Notes: generated by a model from the letters alone, not told the origin. Counted from the stretch's first letter, positions 1-11,464 are shown. The stretch is DNA of 64,000 nt from Moringa oleifera (GCA_021397835.1 JAJFZO010000658.1:193501-257500); one strand, 5' to 3'. Program-made: numbers and translations.

Positions 1-2697
1 TAGGGATAGAATATGTGTTTGATGCGCTGTGCCATTTGGGGTCTCCTCCTCGTGACTTGCGGTTGAAGACAGATATTCTCTTCTTTCCTTTTTTTTTTTT
101 TTGGGGGGGGGGGGGGGGTGTGTGGCGCGGTGGTTATATGACTGAGAAGGAGAACGTGCCTGCGATTTGGTTGCGTTGTAAGAGACAAGGCTGTGTTTTG
201 TTTTATCTTTTCAACTTGTTTGTTTTATTCAGCTGCAAAAGGCATAATAAGGCTTTGGTTTCAGATGGCTCTATTGAGGCTATCTTGCTTGAAAAGTGAA
301 TTGCTGCTCTGGGTCCATAATCCGTCATCCATGGCATGAAAAGCAGCGCGCTTCAACTTGAAGGCGTGCCATGCCAAGTCTCCTCCTCTCTTGCTAATCT
401 TCTTCTTTTTTTTGCTTCTTAGTTGAGCTATATAATCCCCCAAAAACATTTACAGTGATTATGTGCATGCACGACACTGACTTCCATTCCATGTCTGTCA
501 TGGATGAGCTGGCTCCGCCTTGTCAACCAAATTATTAGGCTTTGTTGGTTCGGCTGGATTCATAATTATTCTTAATCAGGCGTCCAGTGGATTAGATTAG
601 AGATCCACTCAACTCCAACACAACACCTGACTTACTTCCATCGCTATCAACACAAAAGCCAAGTTTCTCAAACTTGATTTACATCTCAAATTTAATTGAT
701 TCAGATGGATCATATTCAGTTGAATTGAATTGGGGAAATTCTCTAGCATTACATAATGAAGGCCTCAACATACCGTATGATTCAGGTTACCGAAGTTGAC
801 GGTTTCATTCTTCCCCCTCTCCCTTTGCTTTTTCCAATTTTTTGACGGGACACTCTGGCTTCTTTCATAGGTCAGAAGCAACCCAATCTGCAAAACACTT
901 TCTTTTTATCAGATCACAGTCACCAAGAAATTTAACAATTAAAAAAAAAAAGAGGAAAAAAACTGGTACGGAGGCTGAAAATCAAAGGTTGAGGTTGCTT
1001 TGGGTCAGGCCAACTAACTTTAGACAATAATCAACTTCCACTCTGCCCTACGGTTAGCCCAATTGAAGATGTGCGTCCCTCGTTCGGCCCTTTCACTCGC
1101 CTAAAAACGACGAAGAGATGCTTTGCCAAAATGGGCTCCTACCTCCCCATTTGTTAGCCCGTTTGAGGATGCTGCGACATGGCTTTGTATTTTACTTCAA
1201 ATTCAATACATTTAAGGGAAAAGAGAGAAAAAGAAGCAACCTTGTGCTTGAAGGTTACGACAAAGAGACCTAGTCGGGCTTCAATTTCAATTGCCCCCAA
1301 CCACCCATTAATTAAGAATGATCATAAATCATCGAGGAGTCAGCGATCAGAAGCTTTTGCACCACTAACCAGGCATCCCTCAGCCTCTTGCAAAAATGAC
1401 AAACCATGAATCTACCCTGAAAAGCAAACTAAAAAAGCAAGGCCCTGGCTGTGGCTACAATCCTCATTACTAAATTATCTGTTAAAGATGGGACATATCT
1501 ACAAAGTCTAGGATTTTAGCACACTTTATTGTTAAACATTACATGATTTCTGACACAATTTCCCTGTTATGCATTTTTTTTTTTAAGTGGGAAGCAAATA
1601 AATTTGTTAATTGTTTATCAAAGAATATCAATTTCATCACTTGGAACACAAGGGCACAAAGAGATGACCTTGCTTGGTTTTGTTTCAGCCCCGGCGACCT
1701 GATGCTATGCAAATGAAGGGCTCATCAGAGTTTAAGGCTGACTAATGGACTCATCGAATTGATGCATGTTCTTTCAAATATATTCGGTCCTATGAGATGT
1801 CTGCCTCGTGACTTCTTCACTTACCTAATCCAATTTAATTAATTAATCTATCGAGTTAGCCTCACTTTAATTTCTTGGAATCCACCTGAATCACTGCATG
1901 CTTAATTTATCACATCCTACATAAGCTGACATAATGCAACCTAAGCCATATAATACCCAACTGCACCCTTAATCTGTCCTTATGATTCGATGGGTTACTA
2001 TTGATTGCAATTCCACCATCACCCAGCCACCTTCACCATTCTGGCGGCAACTTTAGTTTATGCTTCTTTGACATCAGAGAAACCGTAGGGATGACGTCAT
2101 AAATGATGAACCACAAAATCTGAGAGAAAAAGAGAGACAGAGAAAGAGTACAAAGTGGTGGCGTCTGCAACCAAAGATATTTCGTGAAAGGCCAGATAGA
2201 TCCCTAAATACACAGCATCATTTTCTTTCTTGCAGATTTGAAAAGATGGAGCATTCTGTTGTTGGGTGCATAGTGGAGTCATGAAGTGCATAGATGGCAA
2301 AGAATACTCTCTGTCACATACAACACAGGGAATGAACACAAAAGAACAGATCGAAGAGCAATAGCTACGTTTCACCTTCCACTAACCGACATCCCTTGCA
2401 TGCGTGTTGACTAATTTATCTTTCTTCACAAAGATGAATACATTAGCTCGCACCATCTTCCTTCATTCTGCTGCCTATTATAATATAGCATTGCCTTTCT
2501 TAACAAAAAGATAGCTCGATTTCTGCTCCACTCAATACAAAATCAAACCCATCACCTCCTACATAACTTGTCCTTCATATTACCATTCCCAATACAAACC
2601 CCTACCTCCTGTCTCTGTCTCATATGGTTCGTTCCCCTTTCCCTTGCAACATTAGCTGCAGTCGCCTCATGTAACAATTTCCCGTCACAAACGCAAG
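1..2697. other. Non-coding stretch upstream of the PADRE gene
   Basis: No convincing gene is seen. The open frames are short, lack family resemblance and have AT-rich composition. The notable item is a T-run followed directly by a G-run near 89-118. The last few hundred bases hold a TATA-like stretch (around 2478-2486) and should contain the promoter and 5' leader of the gene that starts at 2698. Confidence 0.6.
89..118. repeat. T14-G16 homopolymer junction
   Basis: A run of about 14 T passes directly into about 16 G. Similar T/G (or C/A) junctions occur at 9070-9125 and 29965-29984. Runs this long are prone to replication slippage and sequencing error, so the exact length is not reliable. 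Confidence 0.8.
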
Positions 2698-3186
2698 ATG
2701 GGCAACTCTGTTGCTTATTGGATGCCAAGTCTAGGTTCTCGTATTGGAACTATCGCTGCCAAGGATGATAGAGTTTTGCGTCTTGTGAAGATGGACGGGA
2801 AGATATTAGAGTTGAAGGCACCCATTCTTGTTAAGGATGTCCTGGTCAATTTCTCAGGCTGCGGCATCAGTGCGTCAACGAAAGCTTCACAACATCTTCC
2901 TCTTGACTATGTGATGCAGATAGGACAAGTTTACTATTTTGTTCCTCTGCAGAACTCTGAAGGCACTTTCAGCCATGGGGATACCTCCTCAACCGATGAC
3001 GCAGTGCAAGGCACTGATGTCAGGAGGATCAAAGTGCTTATAACAAAGCAACAGCTTCAACAGTTGTTGACAAAGAAATTATCGGTAGAGCAGGTACTTT
3101 CGGGGTTCCACAAAGAAACTCTTCTCTCTGTTGATTCACCAGGCAGTTGGAAGCCAAAGCTTGAAGCCATCCCTGAAGGAAGCTGA
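2698..3186 (+). CDS. PADRE (DUF4228) domain protein
   Basis: This intronless frame encodes 162 residues and starts MGNSVAYWMP. It matches the plant PADRE/DUF4228 family: a short N-terminus beginning MGN, a VLRLVKMDGKILEL-like beta segment, a VLVNFSGCGIS-like stretch, LPLDYVMQIGQVYYFVPL (the conserved Leu-x-x-Gly-Gln-Tyr-Phe/Tyr-Leu-Pro core), and a C-terminal segment with KVLITKQQLQQLL, where these proteins commonly end with a short helix. Gly2 suggests possible N-myristoylation. Family members are small, often stress- or pathogen-responsive and of unknown biochemistry. The ATG is chosen because it is the first in frame and gives the family's MGN start. It is convergent with the small HSP gene, with about 500 bp between stop codons. 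Confidence 0.85.
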   Translation: MGNSVAYWMPSLGSRIGTIAAKDDRVLRLVKMDGKILELKAPILVKDVLVNFSGCGISASTKASQHLPLDYVMQIGQVYYFVPLQNSEGTFSHGDTSSTDDAVQGTDVRRIKVLITKQQLQQLLTKKLSVEQVLSGFHKETLLSVDSPGSWKPKLEAIPEGS

Positions 3187-3681
3187 GTAATTTTTGGACG
3201 TGAATGATGCAAAGATTTTCAGGAGTCTTTGTAATGACGATCTCTAGTGTAAAAGAAGCTGACATAAATGTGTAATATAACGGAAATTTTTGGAGACGAA
3301 AATTATAACATGAACAAAATTTAGAATCATCTCTGTAGGTTATTGAAGGTGTTTTCTTAAGTGTCAGAGTCTAGTGAAACAGAGACGACAGAAACTGGGA
3401 CGCCCTAGTTTGTAGCAGAGCACTGTAAGTTCAAAAACTCCAATGATTGAAGATTAATGGGAGTAAATACCCAAGATCAGTGCTCAAAACTGAGAAATCT
3501 GGAAGGAATAAGGGTTATACGGATGGCAAGTCAAACCAAGGTTTATTTCCAGTTATGTATACATTTACAGGGTACGGTTACACAGAGCAACAGAAGAAGG
3601 AAGAGAGAGAACACGTCACTACACGAAGAAAGTTTTAAACGATCTCCGACCACTACTTAAGAAGCCTGCGAGCGTCACCGT
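3187..3681. other. Convergent 3' intergenic region (PADRE / HSP21)
   Basis: This holds the 3' untranslated regions of two convergent genes. Two short overlapping plus-strand frames (3447-3660) have no family resemblance and are treated as chance. Confidence 0.6.
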
Positions 3682-4943
3682 CTACTGAATATCTACATCA
3701 ATGACCTTGCGTTCAACTTTTGTCTTAGGAATAGAAATGAAGAGAACTCCATTCTTGAGCTCTGCCTTGATCTTATCCTTCTCGCAGTTATCAGGAAGCT
3801 GAAGTCGAGTATCATAAGAGCTGTAAGCCCTACTTGACCAAGAATCATCTCCACCTTCTTCCTTCTTGTGTTCACCTTTGATGACGAGAACATCATCCTC
3901 CACAGAGACCTTAACATCGTCCTTGGAGAGTCCTGGCATATCGAAACGCAACTTTACCTCATGTTCATCGTCTTTGATGTCCCAAGGGGCACGAACAATC
4001 CCTGGTGCCCTGTTCCTCCCTGGGAATGTCATGACATCCTCAAACAGCCTGTCCATCGTGTCAAGCATTTGCTGCATGGTCCTCATAGGAGACAGGGGGT
4101 CCAATAGACCTGCAAAAGTTCGAACATGTTAAAATACTGGGATGACACTTAGCTACTCGATTACAAAGTTCTCTTGACTTTTAGTCCAGTCGGAATGCGT
4201 ATGCTCTGTGATGACCGAAAATCTTTTAATTGAGCTCAAGTGCTTGTTGAACAGCACTCCACCAACGTGCCTTGACATGCAATCAAACAATTGATGAAAA
4301 AAAATAAAAATAAAAAATGAAATGATGATAACTGGTATCTCATTAATGTGTTCTTTTACACCTTTTCCTTTTTCACTTTAACCTGAAATTCAGACTTGTT
4401 GTTCAGGCAGGTGTCTTTTTCTTTCAAGCGGTTTGCCCATGGCATAAAATACAGAGCATCCGAAGCATGCTAGCATAGTGTCGACCACTACCCGAAAAGG
4501 TGGAGAGTAATAAAAGGGCAAAGGAAGAGAGAACAACGAATAGAGAGTGGGGATTACCAAGTCAGAGGAAATTGTGATTACGGTTTACCAAGTGACCAAA
4601 AAAGAGGGGAAGAGGCATATGTTGATCGAAAACCCTGAAAGACAAACTCTAAACTGGGAAAGGACTTACCAAAAGGAGGGACATCCAGAGCCAGGCGTCT
4701 TGGGCTCCTCTCCACAGCACTTCTTTGTTTCCCTTCATTGCCTTGATTAACATGAACATCCACAGACGTAGCTTTGGTATCCTCAGCTCGTACGACCGGA
4801 AGGCGGCCAGTCCTTCCGCTGCCCGACTTTCTGAAAGTCGACGGGAAAGCAACGGAACATGGCGCAATTGCTTTGGTTGCGGCAGGTCTAGTCCTCTGTA
4901 ACAGCAAAGGTGAAGAAGATGACCATGACAATTTTGATGTCAT
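3682..4943 (-). CDS. HSP21: Chloroplast small heat-shock protein (HSP21-like)
   Basis: There are two exons, 4943-4670 and 4109-3682. The donor G/GTAAGT and acceptor TTTTGCAG/G join in frame to give about 233 residues. Exon 1 encodes a Ser/Thr/Arg-rich N-terminus typical of a plastid transit peptide. It is followed by a linker ending DVPPFG, and exon 2 begins [20 protein letters not shown]. That Met-rich amphipathic helix is the plastid HSP20 signature (consensus III). The alpha-crystallin domain follows, with ALK/ELKNGVL (here [14 protein letters not shown]) near the C-terminus and the terminal residues KVIDVDIQ. The family works as an ATP-independent holdase that protects thylakoid and nucleoid proteins in heat. 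A TATA box and a heat-shock-element-like run lie upstream on the minus strand. The single intron of about 560 bp between transit region and mature domain is as expected for HSP21. Confidence 0.93.
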
Positions 4944-5064
4944 TGTTATTCTCGAACAACAATATACGCTCCAATCCCACAGAAAACAAGAGTAACTTGA
5001 GCGAAATGAGAAATGTAACTCAGTAACTTGCTTCTTTTGTGATCACTCCGGAGAGAGACACTCC

Positions 5065-5071
5065 ATATATA
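5065..5071 (-). promoter_or_regulatory. TATA box of the HSP21-like gene
   Basis: CTATATATG read on the minus strand lies about 120 bp upstream of the start codon at 4943. That spacing fits a TATA box plus a 5' leader of around 90 bases. Confidence 0.5.
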
Positions 5072-5213
5072 GAGAGAGTAAAACAGCAAGCGAGACAGTA
5101 CAGGGAAAGGGGAGAGGAAGTTTATGGAGGAATCCTGAACGTTTGAGAGGGATAGAGTGGGTTCATGTGTTTGTTTGTGCCTGGAGATGTCATGTCTGGC
5201 AACGCCCAGGTCT

Positions 5214-5253
5214 CTCCGGAAACATCTGTGGCTCTGTATTCACAGTTCCGGAC
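5214..5253 (-). promoter_or_regulatory. Heat-shock-element-like repeats
   Basis: The run CTCcgGAAacATC (5214-5226) fits alternating TTC/GAA units at 5-bp spacing with two single-base mismatches. TTCcgGAC (5246-5253) adds a second imperfect pair. Both lie about 150-190 bp upstream of the TATA box of a heat-shock gene, which raises the prior. HSE matches this short occur by chance, so this remains inference. Confidence 0.4.
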
Positions 5254-6102
5254 GAGAGCTTGTTATACTTTGAGACTTCCATTTTGCTTTATTTTCATAT
5301 AGGCCACTATTCTTCCATTGTGCTTTATCAGATAATCACGTAAATTATCAGCATTTTTATTCTACAATGTTTCAACAATTAAATTATTATTTTAAAATTT
5401 TAAAAAACATTTTTTATTTTGCTAATTATTTTTCTAAATCATAACATATTTTCTTTATTTATTTTCTTTTTTCTTCTTGATGTACCCTGAAACCCTGAAT
5501 AAGGGCGCAAAATCATGGTTGACTGGTCCACGTACTTGTCTCCGCAACAAGGCACGCCCAACCCAAACAAAACCATTGACCATCCATGGCTCCCTCGTAC
5601 GTATTATTGCCAGCATATCATGCCTACTGGAAGCGTCTCCAAATCCCCAAATTTACGACATTATTAATCCTTTCAACTCTCTCTGCACGTGAAGCCATGA
5701 GAATTTGCTTGTTTGTTTCTTTGTACAAAACATTAAAGCAAAAGGCTTCACCTCCCTCTCTTTTCTCTCCAGCTTTCAGCATTCTCGAGAGTGCTCACTC
5801 TTTCATGTTTTTCTGACACAAAGCTCCATTTCGCCTGCTCCATGCCACTAGAAAACGCCATTTCTTCTGCCAACTATGCAGTAAACATGTTAACGTTATA
5901 CTGTTATACTGCTCTATGTATATGTATTATGTAATGCTGTAGCAGGGTCTGTTTCCTAATTGCATGGACAGGCCGTGCGCAGTTGCAGGTTGCACATTTG
6001 TTGCTTTCCCCTTCATTTATGTCTCCCTGCCTTCCGCATTTAAAGATACCACCTACTCCATATGAAGAAACTAAGTAGCTCTTGAACTTTGCTTGGCTTT
6101 TC

Positions 6103-8179
6103 ATGGGGAAGATCGGAGGAAGCTCTTGGTTGACTGCAGTGAAGAGGGCTTTCAGGTCTCCTGCAAAGGAGAATGAGAAGAAGAGCTCCAGACGGAGAGA
6201 AGATCAGGAACAAGAGGAAGAAGAAAAGGTTAGTCTGATTTTCCTGAACCACAAATTTAGTCATGTTCTTACTTTCCTGTTTTCTTGGGACTTTTCCTGC
6301 CTATTTGTTCAAAATAATCCTTAAGCAAACTGATAGCGTAAATTGAATTTGTTTGTGGGTTGGGTTTCTGTAGAAGAGAGGAAAACGAAGATGGATTTTC
6401 AAGAAGCGTTCGTATCAGGAAAAGGTGATACAACATTGTGAAGCAAGGACCATAACAACTAGTGCCAATGCTACAGCAGCCGACGATGCTTCAAATACTG
6501 TCACGGAAGCCGTCGATGCTGAGCAAAAACATGCTATTGCTGTGGCAATGGCGACCACTGCAGCTGCTCAGGCTGCAGTTGCATCAGCACAGGCTGCCGT
6601 AGAGGTTGTTCACCTCACCAGACCTTCCACTTTCCTTAGAGAACACTTTTCCGCCATTGTTATACAGACGGCTTTCAGAGGATATCTGGTACATGAAGAG
6701 TTAATTAAGAGTTCATTTCTTGTGTGTAATATGTTTCAGTTCTATAGGCTTAAGTAGTTTGGCCGTTAAAAGGTGCTGGTTTTGAAGGCAAGGAGAGCGC
6801 TTCGGGCACTTAAGGGGCTGGTCAAACTGCAGGCCTTGGTGAGAGGCCACAATGTTCGACAGCGAGCAAAGACGACTCTCCGATGCATGCAGGCTCTGGT
6901 TCGAGTGCAAGCTCGTGTGCGTGATCAACGCAAGAGGCTTTCTTCTCATGAAGGGAGCACAAATTCCATAATAAGTGATCCCAACAGCTTATGGGTATCA
7001 TATTTTGCGGATAGGAAATCCATCGTAAGAAGTTTGGCCCTTTATATGTTAAGTACCAACATCACATATTTGTCTTGTAATTGGGCTTTTCTTTGTCCCA
7101 ATTGATAATGCAGTATTCTAGAGATGAGAGCAGCTGTTCGGATGACTGGATCCGTTGGGACGGACGCCCAGAAACTCTCGAGGAATTAAAGACCATATTG
7201 CAGGAGACAAAGGAGACTGCTTTGAAACGTGAAGAAGCTCTCACCCACGCCTTCTCTCATCAGGTCGTGATCCCTCTACCTTTCTTTCTCTGCCTCCGAC
7301 ATATCTCTCTCAATTTGTTTTTTTTTTTTTATACGTTTTTTTTTGGTGGTGGGAAGTTAACTGACCTCAATGCAAAAATTGGTGGCATGGATGAATATAA
7401 AGATGTGGAGAATCGGAGGAGAAGGTCATGAAAGTGAGGAAGAGCTTGATGTCAGACCAAGATGGCTTGACCAGCGGGCAACAAGGAAACAGCTGGAGGG
7501 CACCGGCAGGATGTCTTGTGATCAGATCAGAGACCCCATAAAAACTGTTGAAATTGACACATATCATCCATACTCCTACTCAGGGGCCGATTCCCATAAA
7601 CCACAACATCAATATCACCACCAACGTAGTCCTTGTTCATATTCTGTTACCTCTCCTCTCCACAGAGCCACCAACAGCAATCCCCGGCACTCAATCATCA
7701 CTCCGTCCCCATCCAAGACAAGGCCTCTACAGGTGCAATCAGCTAGCCCTCGTTGCCTAAGAGAAGAAAGGAGCCACGCCGTGCTCCACAGTCCTAACCC
7801 AGGTCATACTTACGGCCCTACTGTAGGCATGAGCGGTGTTGTTGCGATGCCAAACTACATGGCTGCCACTGCATCTGCTATGGCTAGGGTTAGGTCCCGA
7901 AGTGCACCAAGGCAGAGGTCTTCTAACCCAGAGAGAGAGAAATCGGGGCCGGCGAGGAAACGTTTGTCATTCCCAGTTCCTGACCAATGTGCGGTTGGTG
8001 GTGACAATATCAGTGGCGGTAGTGATTATGAGTACAGCTTGAGGAGCCCGAGTTACGAAGGCATCCATGGAGGCCATCTTAGAATGGAACACAAGTCTAA
8101 CATGTCTTCTTGTACTGACACCCCGGGTGATGAAAGGTTTCCTCCTCCTATCAGTCACCTAAGTCAATGGCTGAGGTAA
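6103..8179 (+). CDS. IQD (IQ67-domain) calmodulin-binding protein
   Basis: Five exons, all joined in phase 0: 6103-6228, 6374-6688, 6788-6994, 7114-7263 and 7403-8179, giving about 524 residues. The start [17 protein letters not shown] is the canonical IQD N-terminus. The IQ67 domain runs from [12 protein letters not shown] at the end of exon 2 into [20 protein letters not shown] in exon 3 and carries three IQ-type motifs. The phase-0 intron splitting the first IQ motif is the hallmark of the family. A basic, Ser/Pro-rich tail holds the DUF4005-like segment ([20 protein letters not shown]) and ends SQWLR. IQD proteins bind calmodulin and act as scaffolds at microtubules, the plasma membrane or the nucleus. 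The wording is closest to the Arabidopsis IQD17/IQD18 clade, from memory. The exon 4/5 junction is the least certain. The final AGG/TAA could also be read as a splice donor, but the WLR end is family-typical. Confidence 0.92.
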
Positions 8180-9068
8180 GCCCTGCAAAAAAGGATTCTG
8201 TATGGGAAGATACGATCAATGTGTGGTGAAGCATTGGCAGTGGCTGAAAGACCACTGGTGGGAGTGGAGATCTCAAAAATGCGAAGAGAAGCAGGTTGTC
8301 TTAGTGAATGCCTGGAGATATTGAAGCCTAAGTTTTTCCAAATGAATTTGAATAGAACAAACCAAGTATTATAACCTCCTCTCTGCACACGGGATTGGTT
8401 TTAATTTAAAGTGAGAACCATTATGGGTGGAGAATCTCCCTAAGCCTAGCCGAAAAAATGGGGAATTTAAGTGGGAACTAAATATTAAAACGTGGGGATT
8501 TGTCACTTTGTGCGTTTCTGCAGACTTGTGGGATTGCAAATGGGCCATTTACTGGAAAGTAGGCTTTAAGTGGCACGTTAGCCACCATAGATTCTATAAT
8601 GAGAACTATGTTGGAAGGCCCAAGCAGGATACTTTCTTCTGGCCTACTTGGGCCTTTTCATACCAGGACAAGTTGCTCGGGCCTCCCTGCCTATTGGGGG
8701 TTTCTTGTGAACCTTGTAGTATGAGGCTGGGCATCCTATCCAGGGTCTCAGTGGAATACCAAAAGGGAAACTTGGCAACTTTGTTAGCATTGGAAATGTG
8801 CATATGAGTATATAATAAAAGGGCCATCAACAAATGTACATTAATTAGTGTAGCAGGCCAAAACAGCCTCTTACTCCACCATGCTACCCGTAATAGATTC
8901 AAGATGGCATTATCCAGTTTGTCTCCCTCACGGGACACGCACCAACACATGATCACAAAGCCAGTCCCTCTCTTTCAATTTCACTAACACTTTCCAAACA
9001 ATCCCCACCACATGACCCCACTACAAGTAAGATCGCAATCAGACGCAACGCGACTAACTAAAGAGCCC

Positions 9069-9121
<53 letters not shown>

Positions 9122-9280
9122 AAAAGGAAAACCAACAACAACACAGTTAATCCATAAAGATTGTTGTTTAATGCCAAGTCGATCAGGAGCAAATGTCTTA
9201 ATTCCACCACAGCAAGCCCATCTCGGGTTTGACTCTACAACTGCCACGGGATGGGCTGCTGCTACAACTGCTATCAGATA
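8180..9280. other. Convergent intergenic region, IQD / GRF
   Basis: This contains the 3' ends of the IQD and GRF genes. A 126-residue plus-strand frame (8427-8807) and overlapping minus frames show no domain or compositional support. The notable feature is the C-run/A-run at 9070-9125. Confidence 0.5.
9070..9125. repeat. C42-A14 homopolymer junction
   Basis: About 42 consecutive C are followed at once by about 14 A; read on the minus strand this is a T-run followed by a G-run, as at 89-118. It creates spurious poly-Pro and poly-Gly frames. It is exceptionally long for a C homopolymer in a plant genome. Confidence 0.85.
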
Positions 9281-10994
9281 CTAAAGCAAGGTCTTCTGCA
9301 GAACATCAGATGGTGAGGAGACTGCAGTTGCCGGAATACTAACTGAATCTCCATTTCCGGCTGAAGGAGATGGTCGATTTGAGGCTCCGCCAGTGGCAGC
9401 CGAGGTGCCACTTCTCCGCCTTAGGACCTCTGCTAGAGGTCCTCCTGGTGAGGAGGGATGTGCGCACCCATGAGGAAGCCAACCTGAGACATGTGATTTG
9501 GTGCCACATACACGATCATCGCTGGATTCTTTCACCTCTAAAATTTGGATCTGACCCATTTTCCCTTCAACGGAGTCCTTGGCTCCCCTTGATAGAGTGA
9601 GTGAGGACAGGTGGAGCTTCCCCTTAGAGGAAACAGAGCCTTCGTTGGCAGAGTTTGACCCTTGCTCATCTGATGCTCCATTTGACCATGCGTCAATCAA
9701 ACCCCTTGGGGTCTCTGTCTCGGGCTTTCCGAGAGATCCCATATCTCGTTTGAGCAACAAGGAACACTCGTCGCTTTGTCGATCCTCTCCACATACGATG
9801 TTCCCATAAGAATTCAGATTCACAGCCTCTTCTGCGTAATGTGAGTTCAACAGAGAAACTTCCTCGGTACAAAAGGGGCGCTCACTGGACAGTCCAATTG
9901 AGATCTCCGACTGCATCAGATTGTGCCATTGTTGATAGCTTCTGGCAGTCAAGGGCATAGGTTCTCTTCTCATCATCCAAGCTAGGTTTCTTCATTTTCA
10001 AACATAAATCAAAAATCAGGGACACAATTACACGCATAACATACAAAATGATTCTAAATTTAATTATGGAATTCTTCAAATGTTGCGAAACAACACCAAG
10101 AGGCCCACGAAGTTTCGATTTTTGAAAAGAATCCCACGAGCAAATGTCAAAGACTTCAACCCACCTGGGTTCCTTGCATGATGGAAAAGAGGTCATAGAC
10201 TCAAAGGCTGCAGCTTTTTCATCGGATTCATCAAGAAACAGAGGGGTGTTCTGATGGAATTGCTGGGGAAGAGTTCCAACAAACTGACGAGGAGACAGAG
10301 AAGCATCATTTCTGCAATTGTTGGTGATAGCCACAGTAACAGGAGGCAAAGCAGGAAGAGCTTGACCATGACGAGTCTTTTTATTGCTAAAATCGGCAGC
10401 AAGTTCCACAGGCTTTCTTGAACGGGGACGCCCTCTGTGCATGTGACGCTCACAGTACTTCTGGTCAGGGGCCACAGCTCTTGAGCACCTCCATTTCTTC
10501 CCATCCGTTCTCCTGCATCTCCCTGGCTCTGGATCTCCACCGCTTGAGAATCTCAAATTTAGACGACCATCCACTGCTCATGTAATATTCATTAGAAATT
10601 ATACAAAATTATAACTTTCAACAGTTGTTCAAACCCATTATGCATGGAACTGTAGAAGGCAACAAAAAATTAGATTTTCTTTTTTCCCTCTTTTCAACTA
10701 GTTAAAAGGGGAAGAATTACAGGGAGAACGGGAAGCAGCAGAGACAGATAGGTTTCTGGTAATGGGAATGAGGAGATCAGGAGGCACAGGAACGGAGGCC
10801 ATCATATACTTGTATATAATTGCTTGTCTCTCTAGCTCATTCCACTGCGCATTTGTAAAAGGAAACCCCAAAGATGCAGCCATCTCTTCTGGTCCTACAA
10901 ATATTGGCATACATCAAAACTCATCAGGCTTCTCCATGATTTTCAACCTCCTTTCATTAAAGGAGGATGTAATTTTTCATGGTCCGAGAGGCAC

Positions 10995-11034
<40 letters not shown>

Positions 11035-11464
11035 CAAGGATTAGTAAGAACAAAAACGTTGCTTTGCTTGCCTTGACTTGATAATAGGGAAAGAGAACAC
11101 TTATACTATTACCAGGAGCTTTGAAGGCAGTGTGAGCAGAGGCAGTGGCAGAAGTTTTAGTAGGGGAATTGTCAAAAGGCTGCAGGGACCTTAGACCAAA
11201 TGCACCGCCATCAACAACTGCAGCGCCAGCAACATGGTAAATATCACTGGTCCAAGGCCTGCTGCTACATGTGGGACCATCAACACCGCCATCATGGGAT
11301 GGAAATGGACGCTGGTGATTCGCATGATGAACCATGTTCATCCTGCAAGGGAATAATTCTCCGCGATGCAGCTTCAAACCCAACTCAGTTGCTTTATCGT
11401 TGCTACTCCGACCGTCTTTGGGTGCCTTGTTGGAAACGCTAAAGCCTTCCATACTGGTATTCAT
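9281..11464 (-). CDS. Growth-regulating factor (GRF) transcription factor
   Basis: Four exons: 11464-11113, 10894-10721, 10573-10165 and about 9968-9281, giving about 540 residues. The first in-frame ATG (MNTSMEGF) is used. Exon 2 carries the QLQ domain ([20 protein letters not shown]), which binds GIF co-activators. Exon 3 carries the WRC domain, with Cys spaced 9, 10 and 2 before His (CRR...WRC...YCERH) and the nuclear signal [10 protein letters not shown]. Exon 4 includes the conserved [10 protein letters not shown] stretch and the [10 protein letters not shown] motif. The miR396 target lies at the end of the WRC region. The family activates cell-proliferation genes in young leaves, meristems and seeds. 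The exon 3/4 junction is odd. The usual acceptor (CTAG/C at 9982) puts exon 4 out of frame, whereas an AG 13 bases further on restores it. A GIF gene lies about 10.7 kb away. Confidence 0.9.
10404..10424 (-). promoter_or_regulatory. miR396 target site in GRF
   Basis: Read on the coding strand, the site is CGTTCAAGAAAGCCTGTGG followed by AA. It encodes the conserved Arg-Ser-Arg-Lys-Pro-Val at the end of the WRC domain. It is complementary to miR396 (which begins UUCCACAGCUUUCUUG) apart from the one-base bulge typical of GRF targets. Cleavage here restricts GRF transcripts to proliferating tissue in the species studied. Confidence 0.9.
10995..11034. repeat. (GA)n microsatellite in GRF intron 1
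   Basis: An imperfect GA dinucleotide tract of about 40 bp lies inside the first intron of the GRF gene, likely variable in length. Confidence 0.9.

Larger units (their letters stand above)
4944..6102. other. Divergent intergenic region, HSP21 and IQD promoters
   Basis: Apart from the HSP21 TATA and HSE-like elements, no gene is seen. An AT-rich patch near 5340-5470 and short meaningless frames fill the rest. Sequence just before 6103 should be the IQD leader. Confidence 0.5.

Noticed and set aside
3866..4132. Plus-strand frames over the small HSP exon
   Set aside because: Antisense shadows of the alpha-crystallin exon.
8427..8807. 126-codon plus-strand frame after the IQD gene
   Set aside because: No domain, no plausible splice partner, and an overlapping minus-strand frame of similar length.
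9012..9284. Frame with a poly-proline run
   Set aside because: Produced by the C homopolymer at 9070-9111; the rest has no protein-like pattern.
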